Assembly (NCBI GenBank): GCA_963770245.1
Contig: CAVYOX010000011.1
Location: forward strand, 62,001-126,000
Length of the DNA: 64,000 bases
Source of the DNA: PALSA-270 sp963770245
GTDB lineage: Bacteria; Acidobacteriota; Terriglobia; Terriglobales; Acidobacteriaceae
Reading direction: 5' to 3'
The notes under the pieces were generated by a model, which worked only from the letters and a program-made list of their open reading frames with translations, had not been told where the DNA came from and did not search any database. The position numbers and the translations under genes are program-made. This document shows, piece by piece, positions 1 to 10,100 of this stretch (position 1 is the stretch's first letter; every line of letters starts with the position of its first letter).

Positions 1-1
1 C

Positions 2-667
2 GGCCTAAACACACGCTATCTGATGTGGGGCGTCGGTTTCTTCGATATGGATAACGACGGCTGGCTGGATATTTTGATCGCGAATGGGCACGTCTATCCG
101 GAAGTGAATGCGTCAAAGACGGAGGCTCCCTATGCCGAGCCCAAGTACCTCTATCGCAATTTGCGCGATGGGCGATTCGAGGACGTATCCGCAAAAGGCG
201 GAGCTGGTATTAGCGCTGCTGTTCCCGCGCGCGGCTGTTCGTTCGGCGACTACGACAACGATGGCGACCTCGATGTGGTCGTGAACTGCATGAACGCCCT
301 GCCGCAATTGCTCCGCTGTGACTCAGAAGTGCGGCGAAACTGGATCAAGATCAAGGCGGTTGGCGTGAAGTCAAATCGAACGGGAATCGGAGCCCGCGTA
401 CGCGTCGTGGCGAAGCCGACTCCCTCCTCTGCAACCCCCATGGTGCAGGTGGACGAAGTTCACAGCGGCAGCGGCTACTATTCGCAAAACGATTTGCGGC
501 TGCACTTTGGTTTGGATCAGGCAGCAATCGTGGACGTTGTAGAAGTTCGCTGGCCCTCCGGACAGCTGGACGTATTCAGGAACCTGGCGGTGAACCGGCT
601 GTACGTTGTGCGGGAGGGAAGCAAGCTGCCCGAAGCGAAAGAACTTGCCGGGTTCAAGAGCATTTGA
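2..667 (+). CDS. CRTAC1-type FG-GAP/ASPIC-UnbV protein, 3' part
   Basis: The reading frame is open from the first bases of the window (GLNTRYLMWG...), so this is the C-terminal part of a larger gene that starts to the left; the first ATG at 23 is internal. Visible are a calcium-binding FG-GAP/VCBS blade (DMDNDGWLD), a second one (GDYDNDGDLD), and the ASPIC/UnbV end with SNRTGIGARV, a SGSGYYSQND segment and the closing VEVRWPSG. Family members are exported beta-propeller proteins of unknown biochemical role. Two complete paralogues lie at 13.5 and 44.5 kb. The family call is secure; the function is not known. Confidence 0.9.
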   Translation, partial: GLNTRYLMWGVGFFDMDNDGWLDILIANGHVYPEVNASKTEAPYAEPKYLYRNLRDGRFEDVSAKGGAGISAAVPARGCSFGDYDNDGDLDVVVNCMNALPQLLRCDSEVRRNWIKIKAVGVKSNRTGIGARVRVVAKPTPSSATPMVQVDEVHSGSGYYSQNDLRLHFGLDQAAIVDVVEVRWPSGQLDVFRNLAVNRLYVVREGSKLPEAKELAGFKSI

Positions 668-758
668 AGCACACCCGAAATCGGCGCGCGATCCGCAAGA
701 ACTGGACTTCCGCATTTTTGCGTACAACGCCGGCTGCGCGAAGAAACGAGATCGATCG

Positions 759-2027
759 ATGAGCAGAATTCTCAGGTATGGATTGCACTCGCTTGCCTTG
801 CTGTTATGCCTGTTGCCCGTAACTGGCCGGCCCTCGGCGGAGGGTCAGGGCGGCACCGGACTCAGGGAACGCCTGACCCAGTTGAATCAGGACATCAAGA
901 CGCGCGGTCTTCAGGATTACCCCGCGTCGAAAGAGAAGCTGGTCACCGGCTATGCCTATGGGGAATATTTTGACTGGGATCTCTATTTCGAGAATCTCTA
1001 TCTTTCCTACTACGGCGTAAACAAATACGCCTTCTCGAATCTACAGGTTTTTCTCGACCGCCAGATGCCGGACGGCTTTATTGCAAGAACGCTGGGCATC
1101 AAGTATCCGCGTCCGAAGCAGATGTTCAAACCCTTTCTAGCGCAACTGGCTGTGCTCGGCTCGCAACAGATTGGCGACTACGAGTGGCTGCGCGGGCGCG
1201 ACTATGAGCGCTTGCGGAAATATGTCGCGCGCTGGTTCGAATTTGACCAGGATCACAACGGACTGCCTACATGGAACAGTTCGGATGCCAGCGGTATGGA
1301 CAATCAGTATAGCCGCTCGGGAGACTTGGATTCTTACTATGACGAGGGAGTCGATCTTGCGTGCTATCTAGTCCGCGAACTCCAAGCTATGGCCATCATC
1401 TCGAAGAAGTTGGGTTTGATCGAGGGCGAAACAAAATACCGCGCTCATGCCGAACAGCTTACAAGAACAATCAACGATGTCTTCTGGGATGACGGAGATG
1501 GATTCTACTACGATCGGAATGAGAAAACTGGGCGCCTGATCCGGGTCAAATCAGTGGCAGGCTTCATTCCGCTTTGGGCAGGAATTGCGCCCCGAGACCG
1601 GGCGACAAGGTTGATTCACGACCACTTGCTGAACCCAAAGGAGTTTTGGACAAAGTATCCCGTGGCCAGCTATGCCAAATCTGAGCCGGATTTCTACATA
1701 GGAACTCAGAGGGGGGAATGCAACTGGCGCGGCGAGACCTGGATCCCGACCAACTACATGATCTTTCATGGGCTTCTGCGCTACGGTTACCCGTTGGTTG
1801 CAAAAGAGCTCGCCCAGAAAACGCTGGAACTTGCCCTCCAGCGGAATCCAGTCACCCGCGAATACTATGACTCGGATAGTGGCAAGGGGGAAGGAATGAA
1901 TCCGTTCTGGGGTTGGTCGTCACTGGCCTATGTGATGCCGCTCGAATATCGTCTGGGTTACGATCCGACCGCCATGAATGCTGCGATTCGGCCGATCATT
2001 ACTCAGAAGTTCGGTTTGTCATTCTAA
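759..2027 (+). CDS. Secreted GH63/MGH1-like (alpha/alpha)6 glycosidase
   Basis: This gene encodes a 422-residue protein with an N-terminal signal peptide (MSRILRYGLHSLALLLCLLP...). I chose the ATG at 759 because it places the signal peptide at the N-terminus; the longer upstream reading overlaps the preceding gene. The body resembles the (alpha/alpha)6-barrel catalytic region of GH63 and mannosylglycerate-hydrolase-like enzymes: FDWDLYFENLY near the start, SGMDNQYSR and YYDEGVDLACY in the middle, and RGETWIPTNYMI plus NPFWGWSSLAYV near the end. Such enzymes cleave alpha-linked glucose- or mannose-containing oligosaccharides. The substrate cannot be read from sequence; a GH37 trehalase-like activity is the main alternative. 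Confidence 0.75.
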   Translation: MSRILRYGLHSLALLLCLLPVTGRPSAEGQGGTGLRERLTQLNQDIKTRGLQDYPASKEKLVTGYAYGEYFDWDLYFENLYLSYYGVNKYAFSNLQVFLDRQMPDGFIARTLGIKYPRPKQMFKPFLAQLAVLGSQQIGDYEWLRGRDYERLRKYVARWFEFDQDHNGLPTWNSSDASGMDNQYSRSGDLDSYYDEGVDLACYLVRELQAMAIISKKLGLIEGETKYRAHAEQLTRTINDVFWDDGDGFYYDRNEKTGRLIRVKSVAGFIPLWAGIAPRDRATRLIHDHLLNPKEFWTKYPVASYAKSEPDFYIGTQRGECNWRGETWIPTNYMIFHGLLRYGYPLVAKELAQKTLELALQRNPVTREYYDSDSGKGEGMNPFWGWSSLAYVMPLEYRLGYDPTAMNAAIRPIITQKFGLSF

Positions 2028-2077
2028 GGTTTGCCCGTTGCCGGAATTCAGCCGGATCGTCCCGAGTTCGAGAAAAA

Positions 2078-3403
2078 CTACCAAAAGTAGGTGGCCACTA
2101 GGCGAGGAGGACCAGCCACTGAATCGGTGACCGTGGTCTGCAAGACCACCTGCAGGTTTTTCTTCTGCCAGTCCGGTGGAGCGGTACGGAAAGCCTCTTC
2201 CAGATAGTCTGGTCTGGAGATGAACTCGCCGGCCGCTTGCGTCCCATTTGCTCCTAACCCTGCGGCTGCAATCAGCACCTGGCCGGTCTTGGCGTCTAGC
2301 AATCTGGTGACAATGGCAAAATCTTCCACGATTTCTCCATGCGGGCCGAGTACCCAGGAGTGTCTCGGCAACACGTCATTCAACACACCGCCCATTACCC
2401 AAGATCTCGCCCGTCCCGAAGGGGTCTGTTCCTGAACGGCAAAATGCCCGTCCTGTTCCGCAAACGCGAAACGGAGGTTGGACGTCATTTGCATCGTCCA
2501 CCGGTTGTTGAACGCCCCAACCACCACGGCGGGAGAGTTGCGCAGATCCTCGAATGAATAGTTGCTGCCGATCCGCACCTGGCTTGGCTTGTTAATGTGG
2601 TCGAACAGCGCCGAAAGCCTGGCTGCTACGTATACGTCCCCCATGGCTACGCCGTAATCGGTGAAGGGAACCATGTCACCCCACACCAGCTTTTCATTTG
2701 GATCAAAAGGAATTGATTGGTTCGATCTTTCCACCTCAGTCTGGAAAGTGCCGGGATGAGTCTTTGAATATCTCCGGTAAAGCTCCAGAGACGGCCGGTA
2801 CAATATCGGCTTGGCCAGGCAGATCAGTACAGGCTGCGACGTAGCAAAAACCGGAGACCAGAATTCGTCGAGCGCGGTCTCCTTTGGCTTGCGGTTGGGA
2901 AGTCTTGTCGCGAGTCCCATGACCACTATTGCGCTAAGAGCAAGCACCCCCAGCATCCATGACAGCCGGCTTTGCTGCGACGGGCTGACTGCGCCTACAT
3001 CCAATGGCTTCGCAGTTGAGCCCCAGCGAAATTCCGGGGAATAGGAACCGAGCGGAAGGTCAATACGAACCGGTGAGGAGCTTGGGGCGATGTGGCAGTA
3101 CCGCTCTAGTCTTCTGCGAACCTCGCCAGCTTGCACCCGCACCACAGAATCATCCCCTGTTGCATAGTCCGGTTTACGCTGGAACACGTCGGTCCCGATG
3201 GTTCGCTCTTTGAGGAGTTCGTCGCGCCCATCCAGCTTGTGCTGAACCACGTAGGAGAGGAATTGCTTGCTGCGCACACTGTTCCGGAAAGGCTGACTGT
3301 CCAGGATGTTGCGCAGTTCGCCAAGGATTGCCGCTCTTTCGGCATCGGAAAACGGAGTGGTTTGCGGAACTCCGGTGATGATCGGTTCAGCGGTTGTGCC
3401 CAT
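2078..3403 (-). CDS. Membrane-anchored acidobacterial regulator-like protein
   Basis: This 441-residue protein begins with an N-terminal domain that recurs in many Acidobacteriota proteins (LKERTIGTDVFQRKPDY, then DDSVVRVQAGEVRRRLERY, about residues 20-110), thought to be DNA-binding or sensory but not well characterised. A single membrane segment follows at about residues 147-167, and then an extracytoplasmic domain of about 270 residues that I do not recognise. The layout suggests transmembrane signalling, with the N-terminus inside the cell. The start at 3403 has a GAGGT ribosome site. It lies downstream of a DUF1080/GH31/TonB-receptor block on the same strand and may regulate it. The regulatory role is inference. 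Confidence 0.6.
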   Translation of the reverse strand: MGTTAEPIITGVPQTTPFSDAERAAILGELRNILDSQPFRNSVRSKQFLSYVVQHKLDGRDELLKERTIGTDVFQRKPDYATGDDSVVRVQAGEVRRRLERYCHIAPSSSPVRIDLPLGSYSPEFRWGSTAKPLDVGAVSPSQQSRLSWMLGVLALSAIVVMGLATRLPNRKPKETALDEFWSPVFATSQPVLICLAKPILYRPSLELYRRYSKTHPGTFQTEVERSNQSIPFDPNEKLVWGDMVPFTDYGVAMGDVYVAARLSALFDHINKPSQVRIGSNYSFEDLRNSPAVVVGAFNNRWTMQMTSNLRFAFAEQDGHFAVQEQTPSGRARSWVMGGVLNDVLPRHSWVLGPHGEIVEDFAIVTRLLDAKTGQVLIAAAGLGANGTQAAGEFISRPDYLEEAFRTAPPDWQKKNLQVVLQTTVTDSVAGPPRLVATYFW

Positions 3404-3433
3404 GGCAAATACCTCTTATGGCGGGTCGGACAA

Positions 3434-3463
3434 ACGTTACCGTTAACCGAAAATGCTTGTCAA
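3434..3463 (-). promoter_or_regulatory. Candidate promoter of the membrane-anchored regulator
   Basis: Reading on the minus strand, TTGACA (3458-3463) is followed after 18 bases by TAACGT (3434-3439), about 30 bases before the start codon at 3403. The -35 box is perfect and the -10 box weak. It resembles the TTGAC-N18-TAAAGT promoters seen later in this window. Confidence 0.4.
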
Positions 3464-3770
3464 GCGTTGGTTCCGTCCATTGAGGAATAGGGGGATTTAT
3501 TGGAAAATCGGCAATTATCTTATTTATCAGTGGCTTACGGCAGAGAGTTTAACGGTCCGAAAGGCACACATTTCCACGGGGATGGTGAATGAATGCCCGC
3601 GGCTGTGGAAACGACGCCGCTTAATGAAGAAAATTCGAGCGGACAAACAGCCGGTAGACGATGGGCCAGGTGGCCCATGGGCACTCGCTTTCGCGCGTCT
3701 TATAAGCAGCTGACGCCGTTGGAAATGGAGATGCCGTTTGAGTTAAGGCGGAGCAAAATTGCACTCGCGA
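3464..3770. other. Intergenic, no gene seen
   Basis: This stretch lies between the regulator's promoter and the 3' end of the DUF1080 gene. Short open frames here lack a ribosome site and any recognisable similarity. I see no strong terminator hairpin or repeat. Confidence 0.5.
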
Positions 3771-4565
3771 TTATTTCACCGAAGTCTTTTTCAGGGGCGC
3801 GATAGCCATGTTGCGAAAGTAAACTTCGGCGCCCTCCGATTCGAAGTCGATTTTCCCGCGAGTTGTGTTGCCGTTTGTTCCTTCATTGACGAGCTTGCCA
3901 TTGACGTATTGCACGACGCGGTCGTGATCGGCTACTAGCTCGAGAACATTCCATTCTCCCTGCGCGTTCTCGACTTCGCCCACAGGCTGGCGAAATCCCG
4001 TTACATTTTGTAGCGGCCCGCGGCCGATGCGAGGGAGGCGCACGTATTGGTCAGGGCCGGCCTCTGCGGTGCTTTGGTATCGCTTGCCGCCGACTTCCAG
4101 GGCCGGCCCCTTGATCAGCCAGAGGTCCCCGGTATTACCTTCGGAGACCTGGAATTCCATCATCCTTGGCCAGACTTGAAGTGGTCCGGTGATGTGGAAC
4201 TGAATGCCGCTGTCGCGCGCTTTGCCCAGTCGAGGCGGATACATTTTCTCGCCCCACTTGAATTCCGCTCGCAGGTAATAGTTCTGGTATTCCTTCGTTG
4301 TGACTAACCCGCCGAACTCCGCTCCGGAGATGTGCAACGTGCCGTTCTCAACCTGGAAGATTTTGTCAGGATCGTTATTGACGCCGTGTTTCTCGAGGAA
4401 TGTGCCAAAGCCGGAAAGATTCTTTCCGTTGAAGAGCGCTTTCAGCTTGCCGTGGGGCGGAATGGGGGCGGTGCTCTGCGCATTCCCCAAAACCGCGACC
4501 ACGGAAATTACCGCCAAAACGCAGACTGCTCGCACGAGCCTGAATCCTTGATTCACAATTGTCAT
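3771..4565 (-). CDS. DUF1080 (3-keto-disaccharide hydrolase-like) secreted protein
   Basis: The 264-residue product has a signal peptide ending near NAQ (about residue 30) and one DUF1080 domain, a concanavalin-like beta-sandwich: LFNGKNLSGFGTFLEKHG near the start, EYQNYYLRAEFKWGE and DSGIQFHITGP in the middle, and GEWNVLELVADHDRVVQYVNGK towards the end. The family is now linked in Bacteroides to hydrolysis of 3-keto-glycosides; in other bacteria it is often attached to glycan loci of unknown substrate. It starts 2 bases after the stop of the GH31 gene, so the two are almost certainly cotranscribed. No 3-keto-forming oxidoreductase is visible nearby, so the exact activity is open. Confidence 0.8.
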   Translation of the reverse strand: MTIVNQGFRLVRAVCVLAVISVVAVLGNAQSTAPIPPHGKLKALFNGKNLSGFGTFLEKHGVNNDPDKIFQVENGTLHISGAEFGGLVTTKEYQNYYLRAEFKWGEKMYPPRLGKARDSGIQFHITGPLQVWPRMMEFQVSEGNTGDLWLIKGPALEVGGKRYQSTAEAGPDQYVRLPRIGRGPLQNVTGFRQPVGEVENAQGEWNVLELVADHDRVVQYVNGKLVNEGTNGNTTRGKIDFESEGAEVYFRNMAIAPLKKTSVK

Positions 4566-4567
4566 GA

Positions 4568-6970
4568 TCAGGGTGCCTGCACGGAAATTGCCTTTCCTTC
4601 GTAGTGCACAACTTTGTCGGGATTGGTTTCGACAGCTTCTCCCACGCCGTGGCCGGGCGATACCCAGACGATGTTCACGGTGAAATCTTTGGGCATGTCG
4701 GGATATTCGCCTTGGCGGTCGCCGATGGTGAGGGTCTTGCCGGACTCTGACCAGCGCAACGGAATGACGGCATGCGCTCCTTTTTCGTAGTTGTAGTTGT
4801 CGCCTTCGTCTTGGTATAGATCGAATGTGCCGTCAGCGCCGCGGAAAATCCGCAACTCGAGGGGGCCTGCGGGTTTCTCGTCTGCGTATTCGATTTCCGG
4901 TCCGAAGGGAATGATCGATCCCGCGCGGACAAATAGCGGAATGCGCTCCAAAGGAGCTTCCACCTCCACTTCCTGGGAACCCTTGACTGGCACGCCTGAC
5001 CAGAAGTCATACCACTTTGGAGTGTCGGGCAAGTAGACGGTGCGATGGGTTGCATCCTGTTTCAGCACGGGGTTGACCAAAATTGCAGGCCCGAACATGA
5101 ATTGGTCGCCGATGTTCCAGGTCTTGGGATCGGTGCGCCAATCCATGACCAGCGGCCGCTGGATGGTGTAATCCTGGTCGCTCACGCGCCAGGCGAGCGA
5201 ATAGATGTAGGGCATCAGGCGATAGCGCAGCTTATCGTAGTTGATTAGGATCGGCTCGATCTTTTCGTAGTTCCAGATCTCGTTGTGTGGCCGGTGTCCG
5301 TGGGTCCGGAAGATGGGGCAGAACACTCCGAACTCGAACCAGCGGGTGTACAGTTCCTGGTAAGCAGGATCCTTGTGCATCGGCCAATCCTCGGGATGTT
5401 CGTGGGTCGGGTGGTAGCCGCCAATGTCGGTGGTCCAATAGGGATAGCCGGAGAGTGCGAAGTTCAGGCCCGCCGCCACTTGATGCGCCAGCGCCCAATA
5501 GGTGGTATAGACATCCCCCGACCACACAGTTGCTCCAACGCGTTGCTGGCCTAGAAAAGCGGACCGCGTCAGCAGGAAAACTCGCTTCCGATCTGTCGTC
5601 GCGCGCCAATGCTGCTGCACTCCCAGCGTATGCATCAAGGGAAAAATATTGGTGTAGCGCGCGCCGCTGCCGATTGCGAGTTGCTTGTCGCGGAGAATCG
5701 CGTCGCCCCAGTGCGGCCAGTATTCTTCGGGCTCCGCACTGTCCAGCCAGAAGGCGTCCCAGCCTTGAGCGAAAAGCTTGCCGGCCAGATCATCCCAATA
5801 AATATCGCGGGCCTTGGGATTGGTCGGGTCGTAGACATGGGCATTCGGCACGTCCAGATGCTGCGCGGCCAGCTTCTGAAAGGTTTGGGAGTTTACATTG
5901 AACAACCCCCACACTGAGATCATGGCATGAACGTGTTCATCATGAAGAGTCTTCAATTCGCCGGGAATATCGGTGTAGTTGGAATTGAAGATAGGATCGC
6001 CTTCCGTCTTCCACCAAAACCAATCCTGCACGATCGCATCCAGCGGGATATGCTTCTCGCGGTAGCTGTGAGCGATCCCAAGGATTTCGTCCTGGCTCAT
6101 GTAGCGGTCCTTCGACTGGAAAAAACCGTAGGCCCACTTGGGAAGCATGGGTGCGTGCCCGGTGAGGCTGCGATATTCGTGGATGATCTGGTCCATCTCC
6201 GGCCCGGAGATCAGGTAGTAGTCGACGGAATCGGCAGCCAGCGTGTTGAAGTGGAAATCCAAGGGAAACCGGTTATCGGCATAGGTGAATGAGGCGGTGT
6301 TCCAGAGCAGCGCGTAGCCTTTACTCGAAATCACGAGTGGAATAGCGACATCGGTGTTGTTCTGTCCGAGTTCGACCGTGCTGCCACGGTAATTGAACAT
6401 TCCGCTTTGGTGCTGGCCCAATCCGTAATAACCTTCCGTGGCGTCTGGAGAAAAACGGTCGGTGACGTGGAAAGTATTTTCCCCGTTTACCTCAGCGGGT
6501 TCATAGGTACGCGGCACGGCGCTGCTTTCACGCAGCAACAGCTTTCCCCCGGTGCTGCTGTAGGTCAGGTTTCCCCTTTTCAGGGAGAACTCCACTTTCA
6601 AAGCTGCGGTGGTCAGTACCGCCATGTCATCGGTCTGTGAGAACTGGAATTTCGCCCCGGGGCAGGATTGCTTAGGATCAAGTATCCAGGGGTGATCGTC
6701 TCTGAGGGAATCGAGCGGCTTTGGGCTGGCCACGACGTGGATTACAGAATCGCCGCAAACCGAAACGCGGAGATTCTCGTCGCCGATCGTCGCGGTCAGG
6801 CCATCCTGGGCCTGAGTGACAGCAATGGGAGGCAGCGGTGGCAGTGCTCCCAGAAGTTGAGCGGCTAGCGGTGACGAAGACACCATCAGAGAGTACAGCG
6901 CCAGCGAAACGGCTATTCCGCGCCTGCCAGTCAGAAAAGATGTGGTGATCGCTATCAGCCGTGCTTTCAT
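4568..6970 (-). CDS. Secreted GH31 alpha-glucosidase/alpha-xylosidase
   Basis: The 800-residue enzyme has a signal peptide (to about residue 38), an N-terminal GH31 beta-sandwich, a TIM barrel and a C-terminal DUF5110-like beta domain. The catalytic nucleophile is Asp410 in WLDSAEPE and the likely acid/base is Asp486 in VWSGDV. The barrel entry motif DAIVQDWFWWKTEGDP resembles alpha-xylosidases more than alpha-glucosidases, so an exo-acting alpha-xylosidase on xyloglucan-type oligosaccharides is plausible, but this is inference. A ribosome site (AAGGACC) precedes the ATG at 6970. The downstream DUF1080 gene is separated by only 2 bases; the upstream TonB-receptor gene ends in a strong terminator, so this pair may have its own promoter. 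Confidence 0.9.
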   Translation of the reverse strand: MKARLIAITTSFLTGRRGIAVSLALYSLMVSSSPLAAQLLGALPPLPPIAVTQAQDGLTATIGDENLRVSVCGDSVIHVVASPKPLDSLRDDHPWILDPKQSCPGAKFQFSQTDDMAVLTTAALKVEFSLKRGNLTYSSTGGKLLLRESSAVPRTYEPAEVNGENTFHVTDRFSPDATEGYYGLGQHQSGMFNYRGSTVELGQNNTDVAIPLVISSKGYALLWNTASFTYADNRFPLDFHFNTLAADSVDYYLISGPEMDQIIHEYRSLTGHAPMLPKWAYGFFQSKDRYMSQDEILGIAHSYREKHIPLDAIVQDWFWWKTEGDPIFNSNYTDIPGELKTLHDEHVHAMISVWGLFNVNSQTFQKLAAQHLDVPNAHVYDPTNPKARDIYWDDLAGKLFAQGWDAFWLDSAEPEEYWPHWGDAILRDKQLAIGSGARYTNIFPLMHTLGVQQHWRATTDRKRVFLLTRSAFLGQQRVGATVWSGDVYTTYWALAHQVAAGLNFALSGYPYWTTDIGGYHPTHEHPEDWPMHKDPAYQELYTRWFEFGVFCPIFRTHGHRPHNEIWNYEKIEPILINYDKLRYRLMPYIYSLAWRVSDQDYTIQRPLVMDWRTDPKTWNIGDQFMFGPAILVNPVLKQDATHRTVYLPDTPKWYDFWSGVPVKGSQEVEVEAPLERIPLFVRAGSIIPFGPEIEYADEKPAGPLELRIFRGADGTFDLYQDEGDNYNYEKGAHAVIPLRWSESGKTLTIGDRQGEYPDMPKDFTVNIVWVSPGHGVGEAVETNPDKVVHYEGKAISVQAP

Positions 6971-7129
6971 CGGTTAGGTCCTTTAGCGGTTGGTGGATTG
7001 CCACTCCACGGAAATGATGGGAAGCAGTCTCCGAATCCGGGCGCAGGCTCACGGACACGGCGCCGGGAGGGCTGCGTCTCAATGCCAATGTTGCCGAAAA
7101 TGCGACGAGTTTGCCGGTGCGACGCTCGG

Positions 7130-7174
7130 AAGACCAAGAAAGAAGAAACCGGATGACGCTTTCGCGTCATCCGG
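7130..7174 (-). terminator. Rho-independent terminator after the first TonB receptor
   Basis: An 11-bp perfect stem (arms 7149-7159 and 7164-7174, CCGGATGACGC / GCGTCATCCGG) with a 4-base loop is followed on the minus strand by TTTCTTCTTT. It lies 10 bases after the stop codon of the TonB-receptor gene and is correctly oriented for it. Confidence 0.85.
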
Positions 7175-7184
7175 CTAAGGGTTC

Positions 7185-10100
7185 TTAGAATTTAAGCGCG
7201 AGCGCAAACTCCACCTGCCGCGGAGCCGTGCCAAGTGCCATACCGTTGATGACACCTGCATTTTGACCGCCCAGGCCGGTGCAATTAATGCAGCCGTTCG
7301 GGTTACCAGGGTTGATGACATTAAAGACGTTGAACGCGTTCACCCGTAATTGGACCGCTACACTCTCACGAATCGGGATGTTCTTGATCAACGCCAGATC
7401 GTCATTGAAAATACCCGGCCCGGTAAGGGCATTCTGCGGCGAGGTACCAAACGTGTCTACGCTCGGGGCGGTAAAAATACCGCCCAAACCAGGGGGAATG
7501 AAGTAGGTCCGTGTGTGGGAAACTGGATCGTAGGCGGTGAGTTTCGTTTGAAGACTCCCGCTGCCCGCGTTGGGCCTGCACGGGCCGCTTGGGACGTACG
7601 CGGCGCACGAGCTCAAGCCTGCGGTGAACGGCAAACCGCTTCCCCAGTGCAGCGAGGTAGTGAGTGTGTACCCTCCAATCAGGTAGTTGAGCCAGGTGGG
7701 GACGTTGTTCGCAAACCTTTCTTTTTTGCCGAAGGGTAGGTCGTAATTGCCGAAGGCGGAGAGCTCGCTGTCGCGCAAATCGTCAAAGCGCCCCCAGTCA
7801 AACTGCTTGAGAAGATCTTCACCGTGGTAGTCGTACGCTTTTTGAAAGTTGTAATTCGCCGTTACTTGCAGGCCCTGAGAAAAGCGCTTCTCGAACGTGA
7901 GTTGGAGCGCATTGTATTTCGAGTCAAAACCATCTTTATAATAGGTAAGGCCCTGTGTCCACCCAAATTTCGCGAAGTAGGGTTTCAGCAGGTTTGTATT
8001 GGTAGTTGTCGTCGGGCTGGGGGGTACATTGGGGTTGTAACAAACCCCCGCAAAGCACGGAAGCGGCTCATTCGGGTTAACGGTCTGGCCGTCGCCGGAG
8101 AATGTGTGAGTTCCCTTGTTCCCGACATAGGCAATGGTCACAGAAGATGACCTGGTAAGTTGCCGCTGAACCGTGAAGTTCCAGGCATCCACCGAAGGAA
8201 AGATGTTGGGATTGTCGCGGATCTTGACATTGTCTCCGTCGGGGATGGGAATCTGGCCGCTTGCCGGAATCGCGGGGAATACGAAGGCAGTTGGCCCCGT
8301 CGCGAGGTTGAACGCGGCAGTATTCTGACCGGCGTTGGTTAGGTTCTGGTTCGCGAGGACGGGAAGATTCTGCGTCTGAACGTGGCCGAAGATCGTTCCA
8401 AACACTCCGATATCGTAATCCCGGCCATAGCCCGCCCGAATGACCGTTTTTTGGTTTAGCTGGTAGGCAATGCCGACGCGCGGTGCGATCAACTTCCAGT
8501 TGTTGTCGACGTTAATAGCGGTATTGTAGGGACCGTAACCGGCAACATTAATCAGCCCGGTGTTAAGGTCGGCAAACCCGCCCTGCCCCTTGCCATTCAG
8601 AGTTTCCGGGAAATACATCTCCCATCGCAGGCCGGCGTTGAGGGTCAGCTTGGGAGTAATACGCCAGCTGTCCTCAACGTAAGTAAACATTCTCTTCTGA
8701 GATTCCTTCGCATTGGTTGAGCTCGACACATAACGGACGAGATTAGTGGCGTCTCCGAGCAGGAAGGTTGCCAGGCCCAAGCCTTGGGTCCCACCTGGGC
8801 CTTCCGTGTCGCTAGAGCTGAACGTCAACTCTCCGGCGCGATTGCTGTCGCTCGGTACACGCAGGTTCCTGGCGTAGCGCAAATCCACGCCAAACTTCAG
8901 GCTGTGAGCTCCGAAGGTCTTCGTCCAGTTGTTCACGACCTGATATTGGTCTTCGGTCTCAAGCAGCGGGCAGTTACAGGCATTGGTGTTTAAAGAAGAA
9001 CCGAAGTTTGATATCGACCCATCGTCGGTATAGAAGGCCGGAGAGCCGAAGGTAAACGGCTGACCTGGGATATTGAGACCGGGAATTCCGACCTGGGTTG
9101 CAAGATTCGTGGTGCCGTCAAACTTTGATGTTTTGACGTGATAGCGGAGGTATCCCAGCCGAAAATCGGTCACCAGGGTTGGACTGAGTGCGATATCCAT
9201 GCCGGCAACAGCACTCTGGTTGCGACCAGCGGCGGTGCCACCGAAGTCGTTGATGGAGGACGAGAACCCCTGTCCGCCCGCCGCTCCAAAGACGGTCTTC
9301 GATGTAGTTCCATTATTGAAGTAGCTGTAGCGTCCGAAGAGGTGACTGCGCTCACTGAATTGATCGTCGATGCGCACATCAACCGCGTCGTTGAACAGCG
9401 TTCCACTACCGCTGCCGGAATAGTTACCGGTTATGGCCCCAGGTGCTCCAAGATTGGGCGCAGGTAGTAACGCGAGAAGCGCCAACGCCTGCGGGGAAAG
9501 GTACTGCGCAGGAATGAAGTTATTCGCAAACGCCGGCGTTCCTGGGAGGCGAGGATTGTATGCCTGTTTCGGTGTCCCGTTCGCGATGTAATCGCTCAAG
9601 TCGCACCCTGTGGTGTTAGCGGCCAGACACGAGTTGCGTACTTTAAGTGTCGGCACTGTCTCGACATACGAAGCCCCCAGGATCTGCCGAGTACCCTGAT
9701 AATCGACGAAGAAGAACGCCTTATCCTTCACGATCGGGCCACCGAATGAGGCTCCGAATTGGTTGTATTTCGCGGAAGGGATTAGGCGGCCAGTGACCGG
9801 ATCTTTTGAGACTTGGCTGAAGGGGTTGCTGGCCTCGGTGTCATCGGTTCGGCGGTAATCAAACAGATCACCATGAAAACTGTTGGTGCCGGACTTGGTT
9901 TGGGCCGTAACCACCCCCGTCACGGCTTGGCCGAATTGGGCGTCATAGGCCGCAGTTGAGATCTTAGCTTCCCCAATGGCATCGAGTGGCGGGTTGATCA
10001 CAATCTGACCAAGGATAGGATCGGTATTGGCAGCTCCGTCCAATTCGTAGGAGACTCCCGAGAAGCTTTGCCCGTTGATTTGGACGGTTGGACTGCCGGC

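Noticed and set aside
3453..3805. Two overlapping plus-strand frames in the gap after the membrane-anchored regulator
   Set aside because: No ribosome site or family resemblance, and they overlap the regulator's promoter and the 3' end of the DUF1080 gene.
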